From the NCBI RefSeq assembly GCF_004310665.1, contig NZ_SIXF01000020.1, positions 1-64,000 of the forward strand: a stretch of 64,000 nt of DNA, written 5' to 3'. The position numbers were made by a program, and so were the translations under genes. Below the pieces are notes generated by a model. That model saw only the letters and a list, made by a program, of their open reading frames with translations. It was not told the DNA's origin and did no database searches. This DNA is from Pedobacter kyonggii. Lineage in GTDB: Bacteria; Bacteroidota; Bacteroidia; Sphingobacteriales; Sphingobacteriaceae. This document shows positions 14,323 through 23,434 of this stretch, in pieces (position 1 is the stretch's first letter; every line of letters starts with the position of its first letter).

Positions 14323-15675
14323 CTATCTCTTTAAAGCAGCCGCCAGTTCAGGCAAATCGAAACCTGCGTAATTACCAGAGCTCATCATGAGTAGATTAGC
14401 GTTTTTATAATTCAAGCTCAGTAAATAAGCTTTTAACTTTGCTGCATCATTAAAAAACTTCAGTTTTGGATTAGCAAAAGCCTGCTGAACATCATCTTCT
14501 GAAAAAGGCTCCATCCGTTTTTGTTCGAAAGATTTAATATCAATAAATACGATTGCCTCATCGGCTTTATCCATTGCGCCTATATATTCTTTCAGGAAAT
14601 CTTTGTTCAAGCTGCTAAAAGTATGCAATTCAATACAAGCTACCAGTTTTCGGTTGGCAAACTGTCCTTTAACCGCATCAATCGTAGCTTTTAACTTTGA
14701 TGGCGAATGTGCAAAGTCTTTGTAAACGTTGGTTGATTCATCAGCTGAGATGACTTCTAAACGTTTAGCTGCACCAGTAAATGAAGAAATAGCTGCATCA
14801 AACTCGGCTTCATCGATTTCTAATTGTTTGCACACTAATTTAGCTGCATTCAGGTTCATCAGGTTGTGGTCACCAAATATCTTTAAAGCCGTTTCTTCTG
14901 GGAGCAGATAGGTTATTCCGTTTCTAATTTCATGCGCTGGAATAGCATAAGCAATTTTTGAAACATTGGCTTTCGATTGCGTTACAATTTCATTTAAATC
15001 AACGTCTGCTTCACAATAAATTAAAGTTCCGTTATTCTCAATGGTATCTATAAATTTATCAAACTGCGAAGTATAATCGGCATAAGTTGGAAAAACATTG
15101 ATGTGATCCCATGCAATACCACTAATTACAGCCACATTTGCCTTGTAAAGATGAAATTTAGGTCTTCTATCAATCGGTGAAGATAAATACTCATCTCCTT
15201 CAATAATCATTATGGGTGCTTCTTCGGTAACCTTTACCATGGTTTCGAAGCCGGCCAGCTGTGCACCAACCAAATAATCGAAATCGCGTTTATAGTAATT
15301 CAGCACATGCAAAATCATACTGGTAATGGTTGTTTTACCATGGCTACCGCCAATTACTACGCGTAACTTATTTTTGCTTTGCTCGTAAATATATTCAGGA
15401 TAAGAATAGATTTTAACGCCCAATTGTTGCGCTTTCAACAACTCGGGATTGTCCATGCGCGCATGCATGCCTAAAATAACCGCATCCAGATTGTTTGAAA
15501 TGCGGTTTTCATCCCAACCCATTTCAGTCGGTAATAGTCCGTACTTATCTAAACGGGATTTTGCAGGTTCGAAAATCACATCATCAGATCCCGAAATTTG
15601 ATACCCTTTTTTATGTAAGGCGATGGCCAGATTGTGCATTGCACTTCCACCAATCGCAATAAAATGTATGCGCAT
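14323..15675 (-). CDS. mpl: UDP-N-acetylmuramate:L-Ala-gamma-D-Glu-meso-Dap ligase
   Basis: This 450-residue Mur ligase family protein recycles the murein tripeptide by joining it to UDP-MurNAc in the cytoplasm. It opens with a MurC-like Rossmann motif (IHFIAIGGSAMHNLAIAL), has the ATP loop GGSHGKTTITSM near residue 110 and the central EGDEYLSSPIDRRPKF segment characteristic of Mpl. The length fits Mpl. It is the first of several housekeeping genes on the minus strand but is separated from the XRE gene by hairpins and from prmA by a stutter palindrome. Confidence 0.93.
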   Translation of the reverse strand: MRIHFIAIGGSAMHNLAIALHKKGYQISGSDDVIFEPAKSRLDKYGLLPTEMGWDENRISNNLDAVILGMHARMDNPELLKAQQLGVKIYSYPEYIYEQSKNKLRVVIGGSHGKTTITSMILHVLNYYKRDFDYLVGAQLAGFETMVKVTEEAPIMIIEGDEYLSSPIDRRPKFHLYKANVAVISGIAWDHINVFPTYADYTSQFDKFIDTIENNGTLIYCEADVDLNEIVTQSKANVSKIAYAIPAHEIRNGITYLLPEETALKIFGDHNLMNLNAAKLVCKQLEIDEAEFDAAISSFTGAAKRLEVISADESTNVYKDFAHSPSKLKATIDAVKGQFANRKLVACIELHTFSSLNKDFLKEYIGAMDKADEAIVFIDIKSFEQKRMEPFSEDDVQQAFANPKLKFFNDAAKLKAYLLSLNYKNANLLMMSSGNYAGFDLPELAAALKR

Positions 15676-15683
15676 ATTAATTA

Positions 15684-15756
15684 ATTTTGAATGAGAGAAG
15701 GACTGAATGTGTGAATGGATGTTGTGTTAAAACTCAATCATTCGCTCATTCAAAAT
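15684..15756. repeat. imperfect palindrome made of GAATGAG words
   Basis: ATTTTGAATGAGAGAA at the left pairs with TTCGCTCATTCAAAATT at the right. The loop itself contains GAATGTGTGAATGGATG, a reiteration of the same word. It fills the whole spacer between prmA and mpl and is another stutter-type spacer. Confidence 0.55.
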
Positions 15757-15763
15757 TCAACCA

Positions 15764-16603
15764 TTATTTTTTCTCGAACTGAGCCGCAACCCAATCGCCA
15801 TTTTGTTTATGATCGATGTATTTGATGCCGTATTTAGCGCATTCAGCGGTAATCATTCCTAAATCAGGATCTAAATAAAATCCACTGAAGAAAATTTTGC
15901 CTCCAGCTTTCAATACCTCGGCGTAACGGTGAATCTGATCCAGAAGTATATTTCTATTGATATTGGCAAAAATAACATCATATTCATCGTTAGGAATCAC
16001 CTCTTTACTACCACAAATCGCTTTTAGATTATCTACCTGGTTAAGTGCGGCATTTTCTAGCGTACTTTCATAGCAGATATCATCATAATCAATAGCCACC
16101 AAGCTTTTAGCACCTAGTTTTGCAGCCAGAATGGCCAAAATTCCGGTACCACAGCCCATATCCAGGATATTTTTATCCTTTAAATCGGCCGCTAAAATAT
16201 ACTGCATTACCATGGTGGTTGTTTGATGATGACCAGTACCGAAAGCCATTTTAGGATCGATTACAATCTCGTACGGATATGATGGCTGTGGCTCGTGAAA
16301 GGTTGCCCTCACATAACATACATCATCAATAATTAGCGGACTAAAATTTTTCTCCCATTCGGCATTCCAGTTTTCATCGGCAACATCTTCTAAAGTATAA
16401 TCAGTTGCAAACTCTTCACTATAATTTGCCAAGAGGTTTTTTAATTCTTGCTCATTAAAATTATCCTTGATTACGAAAGCCGTAAAACCACCCTCACTAT
16501 CTTCGAAAGTATCGAAGCCTAAATCGGCAAGATCACTGATAAGCAGATCCTGCTGATAATCTTCGATACTTTTGAATGTAAATATTGCTTTTGTGTATTG
16601 CAT
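15764..16603 (-). CDS. prmA: ribosomal protein L11 methyltransferase
   Basis: The 279-residue protein has the PrmA N-terminal substrate-recognition domain and a class I methyltransferase with motif I DMGCGTGILAILAAKLG and the family segment DPKMAFGTGHHQTT. It trimethylates ribosomal protein uL11 in the cytoplasm using S-adenosylmethionine. Its ATG follows the tpiA stop codon with no gap, so the two are translated from one message and are likely coupled. Confidence 0.94.
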   Translation of the reverse strand: MQYTKAIFTFKSIEDYQQDLLISDLADLGFDTFEDSEGGFTAFVIKDNFNEQELKNLLANYSEEFATDYTLEDVADENWNAEWEKNFSPLIIDDVCYVRATFHEPQPSYPYEIVIDPKMAFGTGHHQTTTMVMQYILAADLKDKNILDMGCGTGILAILAAKLGAKSLVAIDYDDICYESTLENAALNQVDNLKAICGSKEVIPNDEYDVIFANINRNILLDQIHRYAEVLKAGGKIFFSGFYLDPDLGMITAECAKYGIKYIDHKQNGDWVAAQFEKK

Positions 16604-17365
16604 TTAGCTGTTTAATGCTTTAATAATATCTATAAAATCGCGTGATTTTAACGATGCACCGCCAATTAGACCGCCATCAATATCGTTTTGAGAAAATAAA
16701 CTTGCAGCATTGCCTGGGTTACAGCTACCACCATATAAAATGGTTGTATCGTCGGCCACATTAAAACCATAATTAGCTTGAATTTCACTGCGGATAAAAG
16801 CATGAATATCTTGCGCTTGCTCTGGAGAAGCCGTTAAACCTGTGCCAATAGCCCAAACTGGCTCGTAAGCAATAACTATTTTTCTGAAGTCTTCTTCAGT
16901 TAAACTAAAAATACCTTCTACCAACTGTTTTTTTAATACTTCATAATAGCTACCGTTGTTACGCTCGTCTAAAGTTTCGCCAATGCAGAATATTGGTGTT
17001 AAGCCATTCGCCAAGGCAACTTTAGTTTTTTCAGCTAATAAAGCATCGCTTTCAGCAAAATATTGTCTGCGTTCTGAGTGACCCAAAATAACGTATTCTG
17101 CACCAACAGATTTCACCATTTTAGCTGAAGTTTCGCCTGTATATGCACCACTTTCTTTATCACTAATATTTTGAGCGCCAATTTTAACATCGTTACCACC
17201 CAATTTTGCCAAGCTGTTTAAGTGAATAAACGGTGAGCAAATAATAGCCAGCTGATCGCCTTTGCGCTCATCTTTAACCATATTAACGATTTCGCTGAAT
17301 AACGAAACACCTTCGTTATAATCTAAGTTCATTTTCCAGTTACCGGCAACAATCTTTTTTCTCAT
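16604..17365 (-). CDS. tpiA: triosephosphate isomerase
   Basis: This 253-residue TIM-barrel enzyme interconverts dihydroxyacetone phosphate and glyceraldehyde 3-phosphate in glycolysis. All signatures are present: NWKMN with the substrate Lys near the start, LGHSERR with the catalytic His, [11 protein letters not shown] with the catalytic Glu, and the phosphate loop YGGSCNPGN. It abuts prmA without spacing and follows the GlmU-type gene by 48 bases on the same strand. Confidence 0.97.
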   Translation of the reverse strand: MRKKIVAGNWKMNLDYNEGVSLFSEIVNMVKDERKGDQLAIICSPFIHLNSLAKLGGNDVKIGAQNISDKESGAYTGETSAKMVKSVGAEYVILGHSERRQYFAESDALLAEKTKVALANGLTPIFCIGETLDERNNGSYYEVLKKQLVEGIFSLTEEDFRKIVIAYEPVWAIGTGLTASPEQAQDIHAFIRSEIQANYGFNVADDTTILYGGSCNPGNAASLFSQNDIDGGLIGGASLKSRDFIDIIKALNS

Positions 17366-17413
17366 TTTGTATTATTTAATGCTTGGTTGATCTTTCCAGA
17401 TCGGGTTTTTATA

Positions 17414-18580
17414 TTAAAATCGTCTATACGATTCAGTTAATTCAAATACTTTAGTAACAATATCCTTTTCTACCTCATCAAAAACTATATTTTTTCGGGC
17501 ATATACCTTTTCGGTTGTTTCGAACATTTTATTCAATTTATAAGCATCGAAACCACCGGCACCTCCCCAACTAAAATCGGGTATGTGGTTTGGAGGGAAG
17601 CCCGCACCAAAAACATTTGCTCCAATACCAACAACACTGCCAGTGTTAAACATGGTATTTATGCCAGTTTTAGCATGATCGGCCATAATTAAACCACAAA
17701 ACTGCAGGTTAGTATTACGCATTTTTTTACTTTCGTAATCGTACAGTTTTACTTCGGCATAGTTATTTTTCAAATTCGAATTATTGGTATCGGCACCAAT
17801 ATTACACCACTCGCCCATTACCGAATTGCCTAAATAACCCTCATGGCCTTTAGCGGAATTGCCCCAAATTACCGAATTGTTAATTTCACCTCCTGCACGG
17901 CTATTCGGGCCTATGGTAGTACCCGAATATATTTTGGCCCCCATTTTTATAGATGAGTTATCGCAAAGTGCAAAGGATCCCCTTATTAAAGAACCTTCCC
18001 AAACCTCGGCATTCTTACCGATATAAATCGGTCCGTAAGTAGTATTAAAAACACTGCATTCGGCTTTTGCACCTTCCTCCAGAAAAATATCATCACCGAG
18101 AAGCTGGTTCGTACTGCTTATCTTCGCTGAGCTACGCCCTTCGGTTAGCAATTTAAAATCTTTTCTGATCTCAACGGGATTATTCCCGAAAATATGTTCA
18201 GGATAAACAATCTGTATAAAATCACCAGTGTATTCTAGCGGCCTTAGCGATTTAACCGATTCTAAGTCGTGCCGATCTGCGATATATGCGATTATGACAT
18301 CTCTTTTGTAAAGCACTTCACCTGCTTTAAGTTTGTCTACGGCGTTTAGCAAAGCTTCATCCGGACAAACAGACCCGTTTATAAACAAATCGGCATTGGG
18401 TTTTGGCGCAAACTTTATAGAGAGGTAATCTTGGGTATGAAAGCCAAAATCGGCTTTTAAATATTTTGCCCATTTCTCGGCAATGGTTAAAATACCAATG
18501 CGTAAATCGGCCACTGGCCTGGTAAACGTAAGTGGACGGAGAGATGCCCAGCAGGAATCATCAAAAAGATTGATTGTCAT
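17414..18580 (-). CDS. alternative GlmU-type sugar nucleotidyltransferase/acetyltransferase
   Basis: The 388-residue protein has a reduced N-terminal nucleotidyltransferase-like part starting MTINLFDDSCWASLRPLTF. A left-handed beta-helix of hexapeptide repeats follows (IYIGKNAEVWEGSLIRG, GAKIYSGTTIGPNSRAGG, GIGANVFGAGFPPNH). It matches the Bacteroidota group of GlmU-like proteins thought to make UDP-GlcNAc, although true substrates are unproven here. I chose the ATG at 18580 because upstream codons fall in the bL31 terminator and because TATTTTTG lies six bases before it. It probably starts the transcript that continues into tpiA and prmA. Confidence 0.82.
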   Translation of the reverse strand: MTINLFDDSCWASLRPLTFTRPVADLRIGILTIAEKWAKYLKADFGFHTQDYLSIKFAPKPNADLFINGSVCPDEALLNAVDKLKAGEVLYKRDVIIAYIADRHDLESVKSLRPLEYTGDFIQIVYPEHIFGNNPVEIRKDFKLLTEGRSSAKISSTNQLLGDDIFLEEGAKAECSVFNTTYGPIYIGKNAEVWEGSLIRGSFALCDNSSIKMGAKIYSGTTIGPNSRAGGEINNSVIWGNSAKGHEGYLGNSVMGEWCNIGADTNNSNLKNNYAEVKLYDYESKKMRNTNLQFCGLIMADHAKTGINTMFNTGSVVGIGANVFGAGFPPNHIPDFSWGGAGGFDAYKLNKMFETTEKVYARKNIVFDEVEKDIVTKVFELTESYRRF

Positions 18581-18586
18581 AAGCAA

Positions 18587-18594
18587 CAAAAATA
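18587..18594 (-). promoter_or_regulatory. -7 promoter box TATTTTTG for the GlmU-type gene
   Basis: On the minus strand TATTTTTG ends six bases before the ATG at 18580. The box is embedded in the T-rich tail of the bL31 terminator, so termination of one gene and initiation of the next share the same bases. Confidence 0.6.
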
Positions 18595-18627
18595 AAAAAA
18601 GTCCCGATGCTTTTGGCAAAGGGACTT
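18592..18627 (-). terminator. intrinsic terminator of the bL31 gene
   Basis: On the minus strand AAGTCCC pairs with GGGACTT over a 15-base loop and is followed by seven or more T. It lies about 27 bases after the bL31 stop and overlaps the next promoter. Confidence 0.85.
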
Positions 18628-18653
18628 CAAAAAATGCTTTTTTGTTGCTAAAA

Positions 18654-18902
18654 TTATTTCTTAGCGTAACGGTTTTTGAATTTATCGATACGTCCTGCTG
18701 TATCAACCAATTTCATTTTACCAGTATAAAAAGGGTGTGAAGTGTGAGAAATCTCTAATTTATAAAGAGGATACTCGTTACCATCTTCCCATTTAATTGT
18801 TTCTTTAGTATCTACGCAAGATTTTGTTAAGAAAGCATATTCGTTAGACATGTCTTTAAAAACAACTGGTCTGTAGCTTGTTGGGTGCAAATCTTTTTTC
18901 AT
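18654..18902 (-). CDS. rpmE2: ribosomal protein bL31, type B (zinc-free)
   Basis: The 82-residue protein starting [17 protein letters not shown] is bL31 of the large ribosomal subunit. It lacks the paired CxxC zinc ligands (only one Cys, in TKSCVDT), so it is the type B form. The start at 18902 is chosen because the open frame upstream encodes a stretch foreign to the family. In many bacteria type B proteins replace the zinc-binding form when zinc is scarce. In Bacteroidota it is often the main copy, so zinc control is not implied. It has its own terminator. Confidence 0.94.
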   Translation of the reverse strand: MKKDLHPTSYRPVVFKDMSNEYAFLTKSCVDTKETIKWEDGNEYPLYKLEISHTSHPFYTGKMKLVDTAGRIDKFKNRYAKK

Positions 18903-19210
18903 TTGAATATTATTTTTAGTTATTTGTGTGAAAGCATCAAGAACATTTTTGCAATTTGCTGGCAACAACGCTTATGACATTTCCTATTAGTCTTTCTACC
19001 TCTATTTTAGAGGATGCAAATATCTTAATTTTATTTTTGATTTACAAGCCTAAATTAAAATTTTAAATTATAAGATTTCCAGGCATCTGCTTTAGTAAAA
19101 CTGATTTTAAACAATGTTTACTGTAAAACGATTGCTCCATCCACATATAATGCAGCAAACCTAACTTTTTTGGACTGAATATTGTTTTTGAGATATTTAA
19201 AAAATATGTG

Positions 19211-19218
19211 TAAATTTG
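19211..19218 (+). promoter_or_regulatory. -7 promoter box TAAATTTG for a 55-residue gene
   Basis: TAAATTTG fits TAnnTTTG and ends four bases before ATG at 19223. It is the main evidence that the short open frame behind it is a gene. Confidence 0.55.
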
Positions 19219-19222
19219 ATAT

Positions 19223-19390
19223 ATGAGAAAAGATAACGAGTTTGATGGAATTATCCATTCTAGCAGTAACGGAAAACTCTATATTAAAAGCCCCGATTTC
19301 TTTGCGCAGCCAAGGATCAGACAAATGGTGGGTGCTTTAATGGAATCGAGTATCTTCAAAAAGATAGAAAAGGATAAAAACAAGAAATAG
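19223..19390 (+). CDS. small conserved-looking protein of 55 residues
   Basis: The frame encodes a basic soluble protein, starting MRKDNEFDGIIHSSSNGKLY and containing YIKSPDFFAQPRIRQMVGAL before a Lys-rich end (KKIEKDKNKK). Coding support comes from the promoter box four bases before ATG and the close spacing (9 bases) to the next gene on the same strand, which suggests an operon. I do not recognise a domain. The opposite strand is also open here but has no promoter-like start. Confidence 0.6.
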   Translation: MRKDNEFDGIIHSSSNGKLYIKSPDFFAQPRIRQMVGALMESSIFKKIEKDKNKK

Positions 19391-19399
19391 CCAATATAG

Positions 19400-20089
19400 A
19401 TGCCTTTTAACCTGCTCTTATTCCCTCTTGTAGGCGGCTACTATATTCTTATTAGATTCAGATACCTTAGATACGTACAATATCGGTTAGAAAACCAACG
19501 TGTACTGTTAAATTCTGCTTTTGCAGGCATCCTTCTTTTAGGCGTATGCTTTTTATTAAGAGGATTATTCATTGCCATCTTTCCTGAAACCGTTGAACAA
19601 CTAAGCAGATTACTTCCCATCCACACGCCATATTTCGGAACCACCAGCATGTCGTTATTTGTGGCTGTAGGTGCTACAGAAATCGCAAATCTTTTTATTA
19701 ATCGCCTTAAAGCAATAAAAAGGGCCATAGCGACTTCGGGAAATGAATTTGAACTTCTACTGAGTTCGTCTTTTTTTGATGCCCACCTCTTACAATTTAC
19801 AATGGATAGCGGAAAGTTTTATATTGGCTGGGTTAAAGAATTACCAAAACCCTTTACCACCAGTTATATCCGCATTACGCCTGCTTTTAGCGGTTACCGT
19901 AAGGCTGACGATAAAGAACTGGTTTTTACCACACAGTATTTAACAGTTTATGCCAGTTATATCGAAGATGGCTCTGTTGCAAACACAGATGAGTTAAAAA
20001 CCGACCTCGTATTAAAAGCAGATAAGATCAATTCCATTTCGTTTTTTGATATGGATATGTACAACCGTTTTAACCCTTCGCAAGAATAA
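19400..20089 (+). CDS. membrane protein, unknown function
   Basis: This 229-residue protein has a first hydrophobic segment at the N-terminus (FNLLLFPLVGGYYILIRF), a second near residues 38-62 (SAFAGILLLGVCFLLRGLFI) and a third weaker one near 80-97. The rest, from about 100, is soluble and mixed alpha/beta. The topology suggests a membrane anchor with a cytoplasmic domain. It follows the 55-residue gene by 9 bases and probably shares its promoter. No family is recognised. Confidence 0.7.
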   Translation: MPFNLLLFPLVGGYYILIRFRYLRYVQYRLENQRVLLNSAFAGILLLGVCFLLRGLFIAIFPETVEQLSRLLPIHTPYFGTTSMSLFVAVGATEIANLFINRLKAIKRAIATSGNEFELLLSSSFFDAHLLQFTMDSGKFYIGWVKELPKPFTTSYIRITPAFSGYRKADDKELVFTTQYLTVYASYIEDGSVANTDELKTDLVLKADKINSISFFDMDMYNRFNPSQE

Positions 20090-20099
20090 GCTTCCATTC

Positions 20100-20384
20100 C
20101 TAATCTTTCTTTTGACTATATTTTTTCCAGGTTTCTATTTTGGCCTTCTGACGGACGAGATAGGCATCAGCAATTACTTCAGCCGAACTAGAGCCTTCAA
20201 CCGTTTCCAGCAGCTCCTTTAATTTATACTGATCTACATCTGCCTTATATAATATCTGGATCAATTTTGGAAAGTCGTTATCGATTAAATAAGCAAATGC
20301 ATCAACCATTGCATCGCGCAACTGAGTTTCGGAAAGATCATCTGGCATATCGAAATCTTTGTTGATGATACTAATTAATGACAT
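20100..20384 (-). CDS. small soluble protein, unknown function
   Basis: The 94-residue protein is helical and acidic in its first half (DDLSETQLRDAMVDAFAYLI), contains a Leu-rich middle (LIQILYKADVDQYKLKELL) and ends basic (KAKIETWKKYSQKKD). No motif is recognised. It converges on the membrane protein gene with a 10-base gap and stands alone on its strand. Even composition and a plausible ATG start suggest it is real. Confidence 0.65.
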   Translation of the reverse strand: MSLISIINKDFDMPDDLSETQLRDAMVDAFAYLIDNDFPKLIQILYKADVDQYKLKELLETVEGSSSAEVIADAYLVRQKAKIETWKKYSQKKD

Positions 20385-20459
20385 GGAATAGGATTTTTAG
20401 GATTACAGGATTTTAGGGGTTAAGTTTTATATTTTAAGCAATTTTGCACTAACCAAAGA

Positions 20460-20640
20460 ACCACAGGCCAATTTAAATAAACCTGATAATAGCGGCAGCT
20501 CCCGATTCTTCATCGGGACTATAGCGGTTAGCAGGACTGAAAATGCAATGGAATGCGGAACCAATCGTTTTCAAAATTACAATGAAGTTATTTAACCGCT
20601 TTAAGATCCCCGCATGCGCGAGGATGACGGTATCGAAAAA
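20460..20640. repeat. degenerate repeat-rich spacer upstream of an unrelated start
   Basis: This 180-base stretch has higher G/C than the flanks. It includes the short palindrome CCCGATTCTTCATCGGG and the words CCCCGCATGCGCGAGGATGACGG, related to the GTCATCCT family of this window. No open frame is convincing. It lies between two minus-strand genes, at the downstream side of the epimerase gene. Confidence 0.4.
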
Positions 20641-20662
20641 CTAAACTCCATCTTCTATCCTT

Positions 20663-21070
20663 TTAAATCCATTTAATTTCCTGGCAGATCTCAATCAGTA
20701 CGCCATTGGTATCTTTTGGATGTACAAAACACACCATTTTATTGTCTGCCCCCTTTTTTGGTGAATCACTGAGCAGCACAAAACCTTCTTTGTGCAGGCG
20801 TTCCATTTCGGCCAGGATATCATCAACCAGAAAAGCGACATGATGAATCCCCTCTCCTTTTTTTTCGATAAATTTAGCAATTGCACTATCTGGCGCAGTA
20901 GCCTGAAGTAATTCTACCTTGTTTTCGCCAGTTTTAAAGAAAGCCGTATTTACAAATTCGGATGCAACTTGTTCAGTTTTATAGCAATCGGTATTGAGCA
21001 GTTTCTGATAAATGTCTATAGAACTGTTAAGGTCTTTTACCGCGATGCCGATGTGTTCTATCTTATTCAT
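20663..21070 (-). CDS. mce: methylmalonyl-CoA epimerase
   Basis: The 135-residue protein has two vicinal-oxygen-chelate modules. It opens IEHIGIAVKDLNSSIDIYQ with the first metal His, has KGEGIHHVAFLVDDI with the second, and ends in the metal Glu of NGVLIEICQ. It interconverts (2R)- and (2S)-methylmalonyl-CoA between propionyl-CoA carboxylase and methylmalonyl-CoA mutase. Length and motif order are normal. It is divergent from iscS, from which it is separated by a promoter-bearing spacer. The mutase genes are not in the window. Confidence 0.92.
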   Translation of the reverse strand: MNKIEHIGIAVKDLNSSIDIYQKLLNTDCYKTEQVASEFVNTAFFKTGENKVELLQATAPDSAIAKFIEKKGEGIHHVAFLVDDILAEMERLHKEGFVLLSDSPKKGADNKMVCFVHPKDTNGVLIEICQEIKWI

Positions 21071-21137
21071 GGATTATAAGGTTATGTGAATGTAAAAATG
21101 CAGCTTTTCTCTATAAGGTCATAGCTATTATTTATAA

Positions 21138-21165
21138 TTGTTAAATAAGTTTTTTCGTATCTTTG
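21138..21165 (+). promoter_or_regulatory. promoter of the isc operon (TTG-17-TATCTTTG)
   Basis: TATCTTTG at 21158-21165 fits the -7 consensus and a TTG at 21138-21140 lies 17 bases before it, close to the usual -33 spacing. The iscS ATG follows 22 bases after the box, so this transcript has a short leader. No IscR-like operator is evident. Confidence 0.65.
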
Positions 21166-21187
21166 TATTATAATTAACAGAATAGAG

Positions 21188-22399
21188 ATGAAACAGCCGA
21201 TATATTTAGATAATAATGCAACCACCCCGTTAGATCCAAGGGTGTTGGAAGCAATGCTACCTTACTTTACAGAGAAATTTGGAAATGCCGCAAGTCGTAA
21301 TCACGCGTTTGGCTGGGTGGCTGAAGAGGGTGTAGATTATGCCCGTGAGCAGGTAGCCAAACTAATCGGCTGTACTGAAAAAGAAATTATTTTTACATCA
21401 GGTGCCACTGAAGCCGATAACCTGGCTATTAAAGGTGTATTTGAAATGTACAAAGAAAAAGGTAACCACATTATTACTGCGGTTACTGAACATAAAGCGG
21501 TTTTAGATACCTGCAAACACCTGGAGAAAAACGGTGCACGTGTAACTTATTTAGGCGTTAAAGAAGACGGTTTAATTGATTTAGCTGAATTAGAAGCTGC
21601 TATGACTCCTGAAACTATTTTAGTTTCGATTATGTATGGCAACAACGAAATCGGTGTAATTCAACCAGTTAAAGAAATTGCAGCAATTGCACACAAACAC
21701 GGTGCTTTATTTATGACTGATGCTACGCAAGCAGTCGGTAAAATTCCGGTTGATGTAAATGCTGATGGTATTGACTTAATGGCTTTCTCGGCACATAAAA
21801 TGTACGGTCCGAAAGGTGTTGGTGTACTTTACGTTCGCCGTAAAAACCCAAGAGTTAAAGTTACCGCACAAATGGACGGCGGTGGCCACGAGCGCGGAAT
21901 GCGTTCTGGTACATTAAACGTTCCTGGTATTGTAGGTTTAGGTAAAGCTTGCGAACTTTGCCGTTTAGAGATGGAAAGCGAATCAGTTCGTTTAGCTGCT
22001 TTACGTGATAAGTTAGAAACTACTTTGAACAAAATGGAAGAGAGTTATGTTAATGGTAATACACAACACCGTTTACCACACGTAGCCAATATCTCTTTTA
22101 AATATGTTGAAGGTGAAGGTTTAATGATGGCGATGAGTGATTTAGCAGTATCTTCAGGATCGGCTTGTACTTCAGCATCTTTAGAACCATCATACGTTTT
22201 AAAAAGCTTGGGTTTATCTGATGATTTAGCTCACTCTTCTATCCGTTATGGTTTAGGAAGGTTTACAACTGAAGCAGAGATCGACCAGGCTATTGAAGTG
22301 ACTCAAAAAGCAGTTAATCACTTAAGAGAACTTTCTCCACTTTGGGAAATGTTTAAAGAAGGAATTGACTTGAGTAAAATTGAGTGGGCGGAACACTAA
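21188..22399 (+). CDS. iscS: cysteine desulfurase
   Basis: This 403-residue PLP enzyme takes sulfur from cysteine and passes it to IscU. The PLP lysine lies in [16 protein letters not shown] and the mobile catalytic cysteine in [16 protein letters not shown], the long-loop group I arrangement of IscS. The start [18 protein letters not shown] is the usual family opening. It is first in an iscS-iscU-iscA operon with a promoter 22 bases upstream. The usual partners IscR, HscA, HscB and ferredoxin are missing from this cluster. Confidence 0.96.
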   Translation: MKQPIYLDNNATTPLDPRVLEAMLPYFTEKFGNAASRNHAFGWVAEEGVDYAREQVAKLIGCTEKEIIFTSGATEADNLAIKGVFEMYKEKGNHIITAVTEHKAVLDTCKHLEKNGARVTYLGVKEDGLIDLAELEAAMTPETILVSIMYGNNEIGVIQPVKEIAAIAHKHGALFMTDATQAVGKIPVDVNADGIDLMAFSAHKMYGPKGVGVLYVRRKNPRVKVTAQMDGGGHERGMRSGTLNVPGIVGLGKACELCRLEMESESVRLAALRDKLETTLNKMEESYVNGNTQHRLPHVANISFKYVEGEGLMMAMSDLAVSSGSACTSASLEPSYVLKSLGLSDDLAHSSIRYGLGRFTTEAEIDQAIEVTQKAVNHLRELSPLWEMFKEGIDLSKIEWAEH

Positions 22400-22480
22400 G
22401 CCAGTTTGGAGTTGGCAGTTTTGAGTAGGCAAACTGGTAATTGAAAATTGGTAATTGAAAACTAAAAACAAAATTGCTCC
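22400..22480. repeat. stutter spacer between iscS and iscU (AGTTTGGAGTTGGCAG words)
   Basis: Right after the iscS stop the DNA reads AGTTTGGAGTTGGCAGTTTTGAG and then AACTGGTAATTGAAAATTGGTAATTGAAAAC in two copies. The GTTTGGAGTTG word reappears after smpB (40.02 kb) and upstream of tsaB (47.69 kb). A purine-rich CCGTAAGGAG lies 20 bases before iscU and may help its translation. Confidence 0.5.
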
Positions 22481-22504
22481 GTAAGGAGATAAAAAAATAA
22501 AATC

Positions 22505-22918
22505 ATGGCATATTCAGAAAAAGTAATTGACCATTACAATAACCCACGTAACGTAGGTACTTTAAATAAAGACAGCAAATTTGTAGGAACAGGATTAGTT
22601 GGTGCACCTGAATGCGGCGACGTAATGCGTTTGCAGATTGAAGTTGGAGAAGATAATGTAATCACTGATGCTAAATTTAAAACATTTGGTTGTGGTTCTG
22701 CTATTGCTTCTTCTTCTTTAGCTACAGAATGGTTAAAAGGAAAAACAATTGACGAGGCTTTATCTATTGACAATATGGATATTGTTGAAGAATTGGCTTT
22801 ACCTCCAGTGAAAATTCACTGCTCGGTTTTGGCAGAAGATGCAATTAAATCAGCCATTAACGATTACCGTGTTAAAAATGGTTTAGAAGCAATTGTGTTA
22901 GAAAAATCGCACCATTAA
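22505..22918 (+). CDS. iscU: Fe-S cluster assembly scaffold
   Basis: The 137-residue scaffold has the three cluster cysteines in VGAPECGDVM, TFGCGSAIASSS and KIHCSVLAEDAI. It receives sulfur from IscS and iron to build 2Fe-2S clusters. Length is that of IscU rather than the longer NifU or the SufU type. It is 105 bases downstream of iscS across a repeat-containing spacer and 79 bases before iscA. Confidence 0.95.
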   Translation: MAYSEKVIDHYNNPRNVGTLNKDSKFVGTGLVGAPECGDVMRLQIEVGEDNVITDAKFKTFGCGSAIASSSLATEWLKGKTIDEALSIDNMDIVEELALPPVKIHCSVLAEDAIKSAINDYRVKNGLEAIVLEKSHH

Positions 22919-22936
22919 TAAGTAACTAGACAGTAA

Positions 22937-22982
22937 GTATCTAGCATCAAGACTATAATAATTCAATCTTGATACTAGATAC
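22937..22982. repeat. imperfect inverted repeat between iscU and iscA (GTATCTAG words)
   Basis: GTATCTAGCATCAAGA pairs with TCTTGATACTAGATAC (one mismatch) over a 14-base loop. The word goes on as ACTAAATACTCGATACTATG up to the iscA start. This is a stutter-type spacer and could tune the ratio of IscA to IscU or protect the 3' end of the upstream message. Confidence 0.55.
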
Positions 22983-22997
22983 TAAATACTCGATACT

Positions 22998-23324
22998 ATG
23001 ATCACAATAACAGATAAAGCAAAAGAAAAAATCACCCACTTAATGCAGGATTCGGAAATGGGTTCTGATTACTTTTTACGCGTTTCCGTAAAAGGTGGTG
23101 GCTGTTCGGGCTTATCATACAATTTAGATTTTGATAACGAAGAACAAAAAGGCGATCAGTTTTTTGAAGACAGAGGAATCAAAATTGCTTTGGATATGAA
23201 ATCATTCCTTTATTTAGCCGGAACTGAACTCGACTTCACTGACGGTTTAAATGGAAAAGGTTTCAACTTTATAAACCCAAATGCCAGTCGTAGCTGTGGC
23301 TGTGGCGAAAGCTTCTCTGTTTAA
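22998..23324 (+). CDS. iscA: iron-sulfur cluster carrier of the IscA/HesB family
   Basis: This 108-residue A-type carrier has the three conserved cysteines, one in GGGCSGLSY and two in the C-terminal SCGCGESFSV. It moves clusters from IscU to target proteins. It closes the iscSUA operon, which ends in a very strong terminator at 23347-23375. SufA and ErpA have the same motifs, so the exact name rests on the operon. Confidence 0.9.
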   Translation: MITITDKAKEKITHLMQDSEMGSDYFLRVSVKGGGCSGLSYNLDFDNEEQKGDQFFEDRGIKIALDMKSFLYLAGTELDFTDGLNGKGFNFINPNASRSCGCGESFSV

Positions 23325-23346
23325 AATCTTATAAAACATATTATTT

Positions 23347-23375
23347 AAGGGCCCCGAAAATTTCGGGGCCCTTTT
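23347..23375 (+). terminator. strong terminator of the isc operon
   Basis: AAGGGCCCCGAAA pairs with TTTCGGGGCCCTT around a tiny loop and ends in TTTTG. It is a nearly perfect GC-rich palindrome and can act on both strands. Confidence 0.92.
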
Positions 23376-23434
23376 GTATTTTTAAACCAAAAAGCCTTAT
23401 AATTGTTAATTATAATTAGCGAACCAATACGAGC

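Noticed and set aside
18581-18706. N-terminal extension of the GlmU-type protein
   Set aside because: It would translate the bL31 terminator and 3' end, and the promoter box lies after it.
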